Below, in pieces: positions 47,982 to 55,875 of a stretch of 64,000 bases of DNA (positions are counted from its first letter, which is position 1; each line of letters begins with the position of its first letter). Under the pieces are notes generated by a model that saw only the letters and a list, made by a program, of their open reading frames with translations, had not been told where the DNA came from and made no database searches. A program made the position numbers and the translations under genes. The DNA is from Exilibacterium tricleocarpae (GTDB taxonomy: Bacteria; Pseudomonadota; Gammaproteobacteria; Pseudomonadales; Cellvibrionaceae), in contig NZ_ML660090.1 of NCBI RefSeq assembly GCF_007004655.1, positions 62,001 through 126,000 of the forward strand, read 5' to 3'.

Positions 47982-49497
47982 CCCGGTCTCCTTTTATAGT
48001 TTTGAGGTTCTTATCGCTGTTCAGGGTTTTGATCAATTTGTTTTTGGCCCCTACGATACGCTTCATGTCCTTGTCTTGGGCGGGGCCGTCTAACGCCCAC
48101 TGATCAAACTGCTTCAGGCAATGGTGTTGCAGCAACTTCCACCACGCGACGTTTAACGATTGAGCCGCACCATCGCGGCTTATCTGTTCGGCAAGTTCCG
48201 CAACCTTGGCAAAAAAAGCGGTGTCAGTCTGCTGCCAGAAGTGGGCACTTACCTGGCTCAGCGTACCTTTGACGCTTTTTGCATAACGAAACCAGGCCTC
48301 TTTGACATAGGTGCGCAGCGCGTTCTGCGCCGAGAAGGCAGCTCGTAACCAGGTTTCGACAACACTGTGAAAATCGTCGAGTTGTACCTCGTCAAGATGG
48401 ATCAGCGGAAAGCGCTGGCAGTAAAAACTCCTGGCTTTCATATTGTCCATATCAAAACCGAAGCACCAGAGGCTCGCTTTAAAGGCCGCCTGCTGGAAAT
48501 AGTCGTCGGCCTTTGTGGCATAGTCCCGCACCACCAGGGCCGGAGATACGCCCTCGGCTTCAGGCGTCTGGTTTTGCATACTGATGCCCAACCAGTCCTG
48601 GTAGGTCAAGCCGCCTTCTTTTCCTTTTATCGCATAGCGCAGACCTTTTTTATCAGTGCGGTAAGGAGATAAAGGGTGTAGACAACTGTCATCGTAATTA
48701 TTGCCGTAGTTCTTGGTTTTATACTGTGTAATCAGTTGCTCGCTATGGCAGCCACATGACTGGCACTCGCCGGCCTTTAGTGTCTCTGCATCCAACCGGA
48801 TTCGCCTCGGCATCGCCCACAGCAAGTGCAAGGCATGGATATCGGCCGGGTACCACTCGGAGCCTTTGCGCTCGCTGGTCCGGGTCGGCTGCAACCAGGG
48901 CAGTATCCGGGTCCAGTCGCCGGGCTCGGTGCCGGCATACTCCCGCCCGTAGGCATCTTGCAGGGATGACTGTGGCAAAACGTTTATCCAAAGCTTCTGC
49001 CAGTCTGTGGCGCCCACCTCCGGCGGCTCGACCAGGGTTGTCAGGGGACCGCCACCTCGCAACCCGGTCCGGTGCCCCACACCGCCCGACGGCGCGTAGG
49101 ACTGCAAGGCGTACAACATAATCATGCAGCATCGATGGCAGACGGCACTGTAACCTCCGCGCTTCACGAAGTGGTCGAGATTGTCTTTGAGGGTTTTGCC
49201 GCCGGGAGTATCGATAAGCAGGGAGGCTATAGGCTTTGGCTCGCCGCCTTCCAAGGTTAAATCCTGCATAAAGGCCGGGCCCTCGGGGTCGAGCAGCGCG
49301 AAATACTTATTTACAGGTGCGAGGCGCTTCTCTATTTCGGCTTTGTCCGGCGGTTCGCGGTAAAGGCGATACCAGTCTTTATGGTCGGTCGGCGCCAAAA
49401 ACGTCTGCAGTATCGCCACCGCCAGCTCTTGGCGGGCACACTGCAAATCGGGCCGGCCGAGGTCGTTTTGATCGAAGGTAATATCTGCGATATTCAC
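47953..49497 (-). CDS. cas8e: Cas8e (Cse1), Cascade large subunit
   Basis: 514 residues (E. coli CasA 502) from a GTG start with AAGGAG 8 bases ahead. It recognises the PAM, opens target DNA and recruits Cas3. Visible: GGVGHRTGLRGGGPLTTLV in the region of the L1/glycine loops, and a zinc-finger-like CQSCGCHSE near residue 240. The C-terminal four-helix part is present. It follows the small membrane-protein frame at 49533-49742 by 35 bp. Confidence 0.97.
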   Translation of the reverse strand: MNIADITFDQNDLGRPDLQCARQELAVAILQTFLAPTDHKDWYRLYREPPDKAEIEKRLAPVNKYFALLDPEGPAFMQDLTLEGGEPKPIASLLIDTPGGKTLKDNLDHFVKRGGYSAVCHRCCMIMLYALQSYAPSGGVGHRTGLRGGGPLTTLVEPPEVGATDWQKLWINVLPQSSLQDAYGREYAGTEPGDWTRILPWLQPTRTSERKGSEWYPADIHALHLLWAMPRRIRLDAETLKAGECQSCGCHSEQLITQYKTKNYGNNYDDSCLHPLSPYRTDKKGLRYAIKGKEGGLTYQDWLGISMQNQTPEAEGVSPALVVRDYATKADDYFQQAAFKASLWCFGFDMDNMKARSFYCQRFPLIHLDEVQLDDFHSVVETWLRAAFSAQNALRTYVKEAWFRYAKSVKGTLSQVSAHFWQQTDTAFFAKVAELAEQISRDGAAQSLNVAWWKLLQHHCLKQFDQWALDGPAQDKDMKRIVGAKNKLIKTLNSDKNLKTIKGDRDGQDIPKGV

Positions 49498-49532
49498 CGT
49501 TAACTCCTTTATTTTTAGAGGTTTCCTGATTT

Positions 49533-49742
49533 TTATCTCTGCCTAACCATGTATATCACCACTGCTACCGAAACTATGATTATGATCACCAATGAGGCGA
49601 CGACCACGAATTTAGCGAATGGGCCAATGAAATCCAGCCCGTGCAGAATACGCTCTAGATCTCTTAACCAACCGTCGTACACGATCAGACCTCCCCCTAG
49701 CAGTGCAGAGACAAGTCTATAACCATCACGCAAAACAATCAA
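49533..49742 (-). CDS. possible small single-span membrane protein between cas3 and cas8e
   Basis: 69 codons from a TTG at 49742. Residues about 42-65 form a strong hydrophobic helix (FVVVASLVIIIIVSVAVVIY) followed by MVRQR, a positive cytoplasmic end. The N-terminal half is amphipathic. Cas8e follows 35 bp later, so it would be in the Cascade transcript. Against it: the start is TTG, and no ribosome binding site is visible. No family recognised. Type I-E operons do not normally contain such a gene. Confidence 0.42.
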   Translation of the reverse strand: MIVLRDGYRLVSALLGGGLIVYDGWLRDLERILHGLDFIGPFAKFVVVASLVIIIIVSVAVVIYMVRQR

Positions 49743-49781
49743 TAAGTCTGTTAATTCAACTCTGTAAGTCTGTTAATTCAA
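49743..49781. promoter_or_regulatory. direct repeats upstream of the Cascade genes, candidate regulator sites
   Basis: TAAGTCTGTTAATTCAA occurs at 49743-49759 and again at 49765-49781, a 22-bp period (about two helical turns). GTCTGTTAA resembles GTCTGTTGA in the palindrome upstream of the WYL regulator gene (53793). Position ahead of the small frame and cas8e fits an operator or activator site for the Cascade promoter. Confidence 0.5.
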
Positions 49782-49810
49782 TTGCCAAGCATTTAGAATT
49801 CCTAGTTGGA

Positions 49811-49893
49811 GTGACGCCCCTTATGCCGGGGATAAACCGTCTGTAAACTCCATTCATGTGTATGTCGTTCCCCACATTCGCGGGGTTGTAGAG
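49811..49893 (+). repeat. decayed, inverted CRISPR repeat pair between cas3 and cas8e
   Basis: Bases 49811-49839 end in GGGGATAAACCG and start GTGACGCCCC, a 29-bp type I-E repeat with changes in the stem. Bases 49865-49893 contain GTTCCCCAC and CGCGGGG, a more decayed second unit. The interval between them is 25 bp. Orientation is opposite to the main array. Looks like a remnant of a second array or a repeat-derived regulatory sequence. Confidence 0.65.
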
Positions 49894-49902
49894 AGGCCAA
49901 GT

Positions 49903-52626
49903 TTAACTTGGCCTGATCTCAAGCCCTTTAACTTGAGAGTAAGTGCACACTTTCTCCTTCATATTAATATCGACAATAGTTCCCTCATAAACACCATCCC
50001 CTGTCTTTACAACTGGCACCACTAAATCATCACTACGCTGCCTCTTGTAGCGAACCTTAAGCGCAGTAATTTGTGACAACCAGCGATTTTCAACCCCCGG
50101 TGGCAAAGTATTGAGGTCGGACGAGCGAACCGTCAGCGAAGACATCTCCCAGGCATGCGTCATATCGCCGTGCAGCAAATACAAACGCTCATCCCGAATT
50201 TCCGCCAATACCACGGTCGTGGTCTCCTCTGTCAAGCGCGTTGGGGTTTCGTTCAGCCAGTTGCCGTTGCCCCCCTGCCGGTAGCCATCTTCAAACACTA
50301 TCCGGTTACTTCTGGCAAGCGCCAAACCTTTTAGCCGATCCGCTCGCTGCCGATCGCTTATAACCAAGAGTTCCGCCGGCGGGGTCAGTGACGGCTTATC
50401 GTAGACAGCATCCATATACCAGCGACTGTCCTCCGGCGTCTTGATTCTGCCCCGCTCCAGCAACGCCTGTCGGGTCAGCCAGAGGTTAGACCAATCGCCG
50501 TAAACTGCCCCTGTGCCCTGTAGATCGGGCGCCAACCAGTTCTTATCGCAGACTTTTTGCAGATCGGGCATCAGGACAAAGAGTGTCGGAGACTCTCGGC
50601 AATCGTCTGCCAATTCGGGCACACAGACACCGTGCTTGTCGCGCTTATGGCGCTGCAACCTGCCGGCGCGCTGAATAATCAGGTCTATCGGCGCTATATC
50701 GGAAATAAGCACATCAAAATCCAAGTCCAGACTTTGCTCGATAACCTGGGTGGCAATCACCACCTGCGCCCGGCGCTGCGCGCCTGTGGACTTTTTACCA
50801 AATCGCCGCAAAACCCCCGCTTGAATCCTGGCCCGATCGCCCATGGCATAGCGGCTGTGAAACAAGTGAATCTGATTGTCGGCCAAGCCGAGTTTGTTTT
50901 TGAGCTCTTCACGGCTGGCGATCGCCTCTTTGACGGTATTGCGTATCCAGGCAACGCAACAACCTTTGGCAATCGCCTCACCAATCACTTCGATAAGCTC
51001 GGGCACGGAATATACAGGCTCTACCGCCACCGTCCGGCGAGAGCTGCCTCGCGGCTCTACAGCTATTTCATGAAACGACTGCGGCCCATGCCCGGCGCAG
51101 GTAACCCAGGGGTAGCCGGCGTGCGGTGAAATTTTTGGCGCTGCCTGCCCCTGCGCCGTGTAGAAAGCATCCAGCAGTTGCTGCCGTACTTTTTCTGACA
51201 GGGTCGCCGACAGAATGATAGTGGAGCCGCCCAGGCGGGTATGCACCTGGACCAGTTCGGATATAAGTGTCGCAGTATAACCTTCGTAACTGTGTACTTC
51301 GTCGAGAACCAGCACTTTGCCGAGCAGCCCGAACAGGCGCAGCGATTGATGGCGAGTCTGCAAAATGGCCAGCAGGGCCTGGTCGACAGTACCGACGCCC
51401 ACATTCGCCAACAAGGCCTTCTTCTTATTGTCGGCATAAAAGGCATTGCACCAGCTCGTGGCGCTATGGACGGCCGGCTCGCCTTGATCTTCCGGGCCAA
51501 GCGGCAAACCTATCGATTCTGTAAAAGCGCCTGAAAGATTGGTTGCTCCGTGAGCCAACACCAGTGACGGCTTAGGTTCGGGCTCGTACAGCGCCTCATA
51601 TTGCTGCTGCAAACGTTCGTAGAGGCTATCAGACGTGGCCATGGTGGGCAAACCAAAATAGAACCCATCGGCATAATCGTTTGCCAGCATTCTGGTCACC
51701 AAAACTAAAACCGCCTCGGTTTTTCCCGCACCGGTGATATCTTCCAGAATAAAGAACAGCGGCCTTTCCTCCAGGGTCACCCGCTCACAAAGCGCCTGTA
51801 ACGGTGTCAGAGCGGGGAACGCCAATAACTGGGCCGCAGAACTGAATTTTTTGGGGATGGGCGAGCGGCTTAAACCCAAGTTATCTATTTGTTGCGCCGC
51901 CCGGCGTTCTGCGCGCTGGTAGTATTCCCGCAAATCCTGATCGGCATCATCACAATAGTTGTGCACATCGGCATCGGAGCCTATCCAGTCGGCCAGTATC
52001 ATCATGGCCGATTGCACCCATGACATGGCACGCCAGCAGTCTATGGATATATCGGTTTTGGCCAACGCTTCGATACAGTCGTCCATCTGCCAAAAGTCCC
52101 AGGCCCAGGCCAAAAAGCTGTCCGCCGCGGTACAGCCCTCATCGGTAAAGGCCATATGGGGTTTAAAGCGGCTGCCTACCGGAGGAATGCCGTGATGGCC
52201 TGTAGCAATACCCCCAAGCAGCTCCAACACTTCCGTCACACCGGGTTTTTCAGGTAAGTCCCGCCGGTTTCTTAGCCAGCGCCGCAAGTACAAGTACCCA
52301 ATTTGATCATGCCGGCCCTGCATACCCTGACGTTCGGGACTCGCAGCCAGCGGAGCACCCTCAATAGCCTGAAGCCGCTGAAATACAAAAGAGAATTTGC
52401 CGATATCGTGTATGGTTGCAAAGAAACCTAACAGATTCGACAACAGCGTTGGCGGCAGCCCCAGGTATTGCGCCATGCCGGCCAAAAGGCCGTGACGGAC
52501 CGCCCACAGCCGCTGGTGGCACGCCGCCACATCCAGGCAGTGGTAGGGCAACAAATGGTATCGGGTATCGACCCCTGACTGCGGGCGCGCTTTCCCCCAA
52601 TACCTGTAATAGGGCTTGCTGGACAT
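49903..52626 (-). CDS. cas3: Cas3, HD nuclease-helicase of type I-E CRISPR
   Basis: 907 residues from the ATG at 52626 (MSSKPYYRYWGKARP), preferred over an in-frame GTG at 52701 because AGGA lies just ahead and the HD domain begins soon after. N-terminal HD nuclease: TIHDIGKFS near residue 72, GHHGIPP near 143, LADWIGSD near 211. Helicase: ITGAGKTEAV (Walker A) near 298, VLDEVHSYEGY (a DEVH box), ILSATLSE, and EQSLDLDFDVLISD followed by IQRAGRLQRH. It unwinds and degrades target DNA after Cascade recruitment. It follows the WYL gene on the same strand. Confidence 0.97.
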   Translation of the reverse strand: MSSKPYYRYWGKARPQSGVDTRYHLLPYHCLDVAACHQRLWAVRHGLLAGMAQYLGLPPTLLSNLLGFFATIHDIGKFSFVFQRLQAIEGAPLAASPERQGMQGRHDQIGYLYLRRWLRNRRDLPEKPGVTEVLELLGGIATGHHGIPPVGSRFKPHMAFTDEGCTAADSFLAWAWDFWQMDDCIEALAKTDISIDCWRAMSWVQSAMMILADWIGSDADVHNYCDDADQDLREYYQRAERRAAQQIDNLGLSRSPIPKKFSSAAQLLAFPALTPLQALCERVTLEERPLFFILEDITGAGKTEAVLVLVTRMLANDYADGFYFGLPTMATSDSLYERLQQQYEALYEPEPKPSLVLAHGATNLSGAFTESIGLPLGPEDQGEPAVHSATSWCNAFYADNKKKALLANVGVGTVDQALLAILQTRHQSLRLFGLLGKVLVLDEVHSYEGYTATLISELVQVHTRLGGSTIILSATLSEKVRQQLLDAFYTAQGQAAPKISPHAGYPWVTCAGHGPQSFHEIAVEPRGSSRRTVAVEPVYSVPELIEVIGEAIAKGCCVAWIRNTVKEAIASREELKNKLGLADNQIHLFHSRYAMGDRARIQAGVLRRFGKKSTGAQRRAQVVIATQVIEQSLDLDFDVLISDIAPIDLIIQRAGRLQRHKRDKHGVCVPELADDCRESPTLFVLMPDLQKVCDKNWLAPDLQGTGAVYGDWSNLWLTRQALLERGRIKTPEDSRWYMDAVYDKPSLTPPAELLVISDRQRADRLKGLALARSNRIVFEDGYRQGGNGNWLNETPTRLTEETTTVVLAEIRDERLYLLHGDMTHAWEMSSLTVRSSDLNTLPPGVENRWLSQITALKVRYKRQRSDDLVVPVVKTGDGVYEGTIVDINMKEKVCTYSQVKGLEIRPS

Positions 52627-52779
52627 ATTCCTGTTCTCAATTTGTATCAACATGTGGCAGCTAGGCCACTGATTCTCCAACACTCGGTTATATCGAAGCA
52701 CACCAACCTGCTAATACGTCCGCAAAGTGTAATACCTCACCCCTGTCAAAACTTGAACTGGTGGAATACACAGTGGGTT

Positions 52780-53760
52780 TTATGCCGGCTCGCGCCGGCT
52801 AAGGCATAGGGCCAATGCCTCCTGTAGCTTGTCTTGTACTTTCTGTCGCAGTTTAGCGGGGGCCTCAATATAGACATTCGGGCTGTGGCGAAGTATGTCC
52901 TGAACCAGCTCTTTGTCGCTGGAATAGGGAATGCTGAGCAGGTAGTCCTCACCATCCCATTGACCGATCTGGTGGGGGTGCCATTGCTGCAAGGCTATTT
53001 CACGCGCTATCTCGGGAAAGAAGCGCAGCCTGGCAGTGTCCGTTGCCGTGCCCGCAAATATGCCGTAGCTGCCGGCAAAGTAGGCCTCGAGCTGCTGTTT
53101 AGGAATTTGCCTGGTCGCTGTGGGCAGCGTTTCCGCTCGCAGGATGCGGGCAATGGAGAAAGTGCGCAGCCCCCCGCGCAGATGGCACCAGGCATCCAGG
53201 TACCAGTTTTCGCGGTAGTACACCAGGGTTTGCGGGCTGATATCACGCCGAGTGGTCTGGTGTTTAAAGCTTTTGTAGTGAATGTTGATCCGGCGCCTGT
53301 TGAGCAAGGACTCCCCAACAGTTTGGAATGTGTTTCCCGGCAGTTGTCTGTTACCTAGCGGAAGCACTTTGATGTGCTCCATAAGCGCACTGGGATCGAT
53401 ACCGCGAGCGGCCAGCAGGCGGCTAATCTGGTTGTCGATAAAGCCCAGCTCTTTATTGAGCAAGCCGTTACCCAAATTCTCCAGCACATTCAGCAATAAG
53501 GTCAGCGACTGCAATTCATCGGCGGTAAGCCATAACCCGGGGAGTTCGAACAGCGCTCCGGGGGACTCGACATACTGCCAGCCGCCACCGGCTCTGTTGT
53601 ACTCGATGGGAGCATCCAGGAAATTTTGCATGGTTTCGATGGTGCGCTTTACCGTGCGTTGAGTACATTCCATACGTGCTGCCAGAGTGGACAGAGAGAC
53701 GGGACGCTGGTGCATTTTAAAAAGGCGGTGAAGTTGCTGGATGCGATCAAACTTGTCCAT
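52780..53760 (-). CDS. WYL-domain transcriptional regulator next to cas3
   Basis: 326 residues. N-terminal winged helix (MDKFDRIQQLHRLFKMHQRP and LAARMECTQRTVKRTIE), then a WYL ligand-binding domain near 165-235 (YYRENWYLDAWCHLRG, RTFSIARI) and a WCX C-terminal domain. WYL regulators often neighbour CRISPR and other defence loci and can sense nucleic-acid ligands. It is transcribed toward cas3, separated by about 150 bp, and a perfect 10-bp palindrome lies 32 bp upstream of its start. Control of the cas operon is inferred from position and shared motifs. Confidence 0.9.
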   Translation of the reverse strand: MDKFDRIQQLHRLFKMHQRPVSLSTLAARMECTQRTVKRTIETMQNFLDAPIEYNRAGGGWQYVESPGALFELPGLWLTADELQSLTLLLNVLENLGNGLLNKELGFIDNQISRLLAARGIDPSALMEHIKVLPLGNRQLPGNTFQTVGESLLNRRRINIHYKSFKHQTTRRDISPQTLVYYRENWYLDAWCHLRGGLRTFSIARILRAETLPTATRQIPKQQLEAYFAGSYGIFAGTATDTARLRFFPEIAREIALQQWHPHQIGQWDGEDYLLSIPYSSDKELVQDILRHSPNVYIEAPAKLRQKVQDKLQEALALCLSRREPA

Positions 53761-53792
53761 GCTTTGCCATTCTCTTTGAGCACAGGGTTATG

Positions 53793-53819
53793 TGTCTGTT
53801 GAGGGTTGATCAACAGACA
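53793..53819. promoter_or_regulatory. palindrome upstream of the WYL regulator gene
   Basis: TGTCTGTTGA (53793-53802) and TCAACAGACA (53810-53819) are perfect 10-bp arms around a 7-bp centre, 32 bp ahead of the regulator start. It is a likely autoregulatory site. GTCTGTTRA also appears in the direct repeats at 49743-49781. Confidence 0.55.
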
Positions 53820-54359
53820 GTAAACAGTTTTATCTGTACGTATAAAAATACAAGTTAATTAAAAGAGCATACTCACACTATAAGTGCTGAAAACCAGCAC
53901 GCCGAACACCGGCCGATAGTTATTTTAAGTCTTGGTTAGACTTTTTAGCGGTCTGGCCTCACGCCGGTATGAAAATCTGCTGCCGTGCCTAACTGCTTAT
54001 ACTTTTATCCAGCCAAACACTTACCTATTCGCAGGCGGTCGCAGTTGCTCTTTATAATTTTCTAATCCATACGTCTTTTGTGCGATCTTAGTGCATGCGC
54101 TTCTTGTGCAACATTAACGCCTGGTCGCATTTTTACAACAACCAAAACGCACAGCTTTGCAAATATATTCCTTGACATAAAACTGGGCATTAGCATCGCA
54201 CGTTTTATCCGCCAACGCCAGAATCACGGATAGGCAGGCGTATGCGGTCTGAAAAGTAAATCTTCCGGCACACGCCACACATACCCGATGAAGTCCATCC
54301 GGTATTTCCACATGATACCAATACCGCACCGGCTACCATTCCACATCCGGCACGTCACG
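53820..54359. other. intergenic region, no gene seen
   Basis: 540 bp, AT-rich near 53840-53880 where the WYL promoter should lie. A 71-codon leftward frame near 54114-54329 is cysteine-rich but has no family features or good start. Nothing else is evident. Confidence 0.35.
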
Positions 54360-55043
54360 TTAAGCCAACCCCGCTCGATAAGCTGCACGCGCCAGCCAGC
54401 CTCCCATTAGAGCGTGGCTGAGAGGCTGCAATACAGGATAGGACCAGGCGATCCAGGGCGAAAGTGAAGCGCCGAAATAACCGTCGAGCATAATAATCAG
54501 GGTGAGCGGCCCGGCGAGCAGGAACAATATGGCCAAGGCGCGCTGCAGTGTATCGCCGTGCCACAGCGCCATACCCAGGCTCAGGGTGCCGATCAGAAAG
54601 GTGGTCAACACCACGAAAAACAGGCCCTCCCAGATACCGGTAAACGTATTGATACTGGTGCGGATCAGCGTCTGCGTTTCACTGTCGGCGCCGGCGTAAC
54701 CGGCCCGCCAGAGTTCGTTTACGCCCCAAATATTAATGGCGACACCGAGGGCCTCTGCGAAAGCCCAAAACGCGAAAGCGATAAATCCGGCCAGTGCCAG
54801 CACCGGCGCCCTGCGATAGCAGAGGTAAGTGACGCCGGCATAGGCTGCCAGCGCCAGGAAAACGTGTATGTAATTCACCCACAGCCGCGCCATATAAAAA
54901 GCGTTTTGATGCAGGGCGACCGCTTCTTCGAAATTCGCCGGCGATGCGTATTGGCGCGGCAGGTACCAGAGCAGGAAAGTTGTAACTGCGCTTAAAAAGG
55001 CGGCGCAGGCGGAGAACCACAGTGCGTTTTGGCGTGAGGTCAT
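54360..55043 (-). CDS. integral membrane protein of unknown function
   Basis: 227 residues from the ATG at 55043 (MTSRQNALWFSACAAFL), chosen because AGGGA lies upstream and the first membrane span begins there; an upstream in-frame start at 55145 would add 34 residues. About six hydrophobic segments are visible (ALWFSACAAFLSAVTTFLLW, IHVFLALAAYAGVTYL, LALAGFIAFAFWAFAEALGV, GLFFVVLTTFLIGTLSLGMA, ALAILFLLAGPLTLIIML and a last one near the C-terminus). The layout resembles DUF4386-like proteins. It stands alone between the CRISPR and Rhs loci. Confidence 0.75.
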   Translation of the reverse strand: MTSRQNALWFSACAAFLSAVTTFLLWYLPRQYASPANFEEAVALHQNAFYMARLWVNYIHVFLALAAYAGVTYLCYRRAPVLALAGFIAFAFWAFAEALGVAINIWGVNELWRAGYAGADSETQTLIRTSINTFTGIWEGLFFVVLTTFLIGTLSLGMALWHGDTLQRALAILFLLAGPLTLIIMLDGYFGASLSPWIAWSYPVLQPLSHALMGGWLARAAYRAGLA

Positions 55044-55875
55044 AGTATTGGTCCCTGAGATAGCTTTGCCAAGTATTATTGAAAGTGGTTGTGGCGACTG
55101 GAGATATTTTCGGGCGGATTGAGCCAGTGGCAAGGCCATATTCACCCGGCTGTCGAATGCATGGCTGACATATTCCGAATCGGGTTGTTGAGGTTAGAAG
55201 TTTACTGGAAGTTATTGATTGGCAACAGTTGGTAAAATAGGCCAGCAGAGCGGCGCTCTCCATGCCTATGGAGAAGCTATGGGTATTTCGCATAGATAGC
55301 GGTCATCTCGAGCTTTATTGTCTGTATCTGTGAGGAACACGCTCGGTTATAACTGTCTTTCAAAAGAGTGTTCGGTTGTTTATCTTTACGCGCCCAGAGA
55401 AAACGAACAACATTCCATAAAGTATTTGTGTGCCAGGGATGGTGGTCACTGTTCTTTCACCCGGTTGAAACATGCACTTACAGGCTTCTCTCTACAGCCG
55501 CGGGCAATATTGCCAACAATCGGAGTCCGAGTTGTTTTATCACAACTGGCCTCTGAGAATGAAGCGTGACTTTTAACACTACCCTGTGTTCCGGCTCGAA
55601 CAAAGAATATATTTTGTCGCTTGACTTGACAGAAAATAAAAGCCTGGGATAGCCTCTTGTCCTACAAATAGAGGTAGATGCATTTCAAAAAACAGTGCAG
55701 TAAATAAAAACTCTACTTTTCAGCAGCTTATGGATGGCCGATCTTATGCGCAAGAGAATGCCCGACAGACTCGCCAGTAAATCCCTCTCACTCATATATC
55801 TTCAACAGCCAAATATTATCAGTGACTTAACACGTTGACTCATCGCGTTGACACACTGCTTAAGGGAAACACGAT
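55044..55875. other. intergenic region upstream of the rhs gene with repeated promoter-like box
   Basis: 832 bp. Bases 55625-55646 (CTTGACAGAAAATAAAAGCC and two more) recur exactly at 61062-61083 downstream of the first immunity gene, and similarity continues weakly for about 30 bp. TTGACA within it could be a -35 box. An 83-codon frame at 55318 has no family features. AAGGGA precedes the rhs ATG. Confidence 0.5.

Noticed and set aside
52627-52701. GTG at 52701 as the cas3 start
   Set aside because: It lacks a good Shine-Dalgarno sequence and adds 25 residues outside the HD domain; the ATG at 52626 has AGGA just ahead.
54114-54329. Cysteine-rich 71-codon leftward frame
   Set aside because: No ribosome binding site or homology I can recall; the surrounding 540 bp look non-coding.
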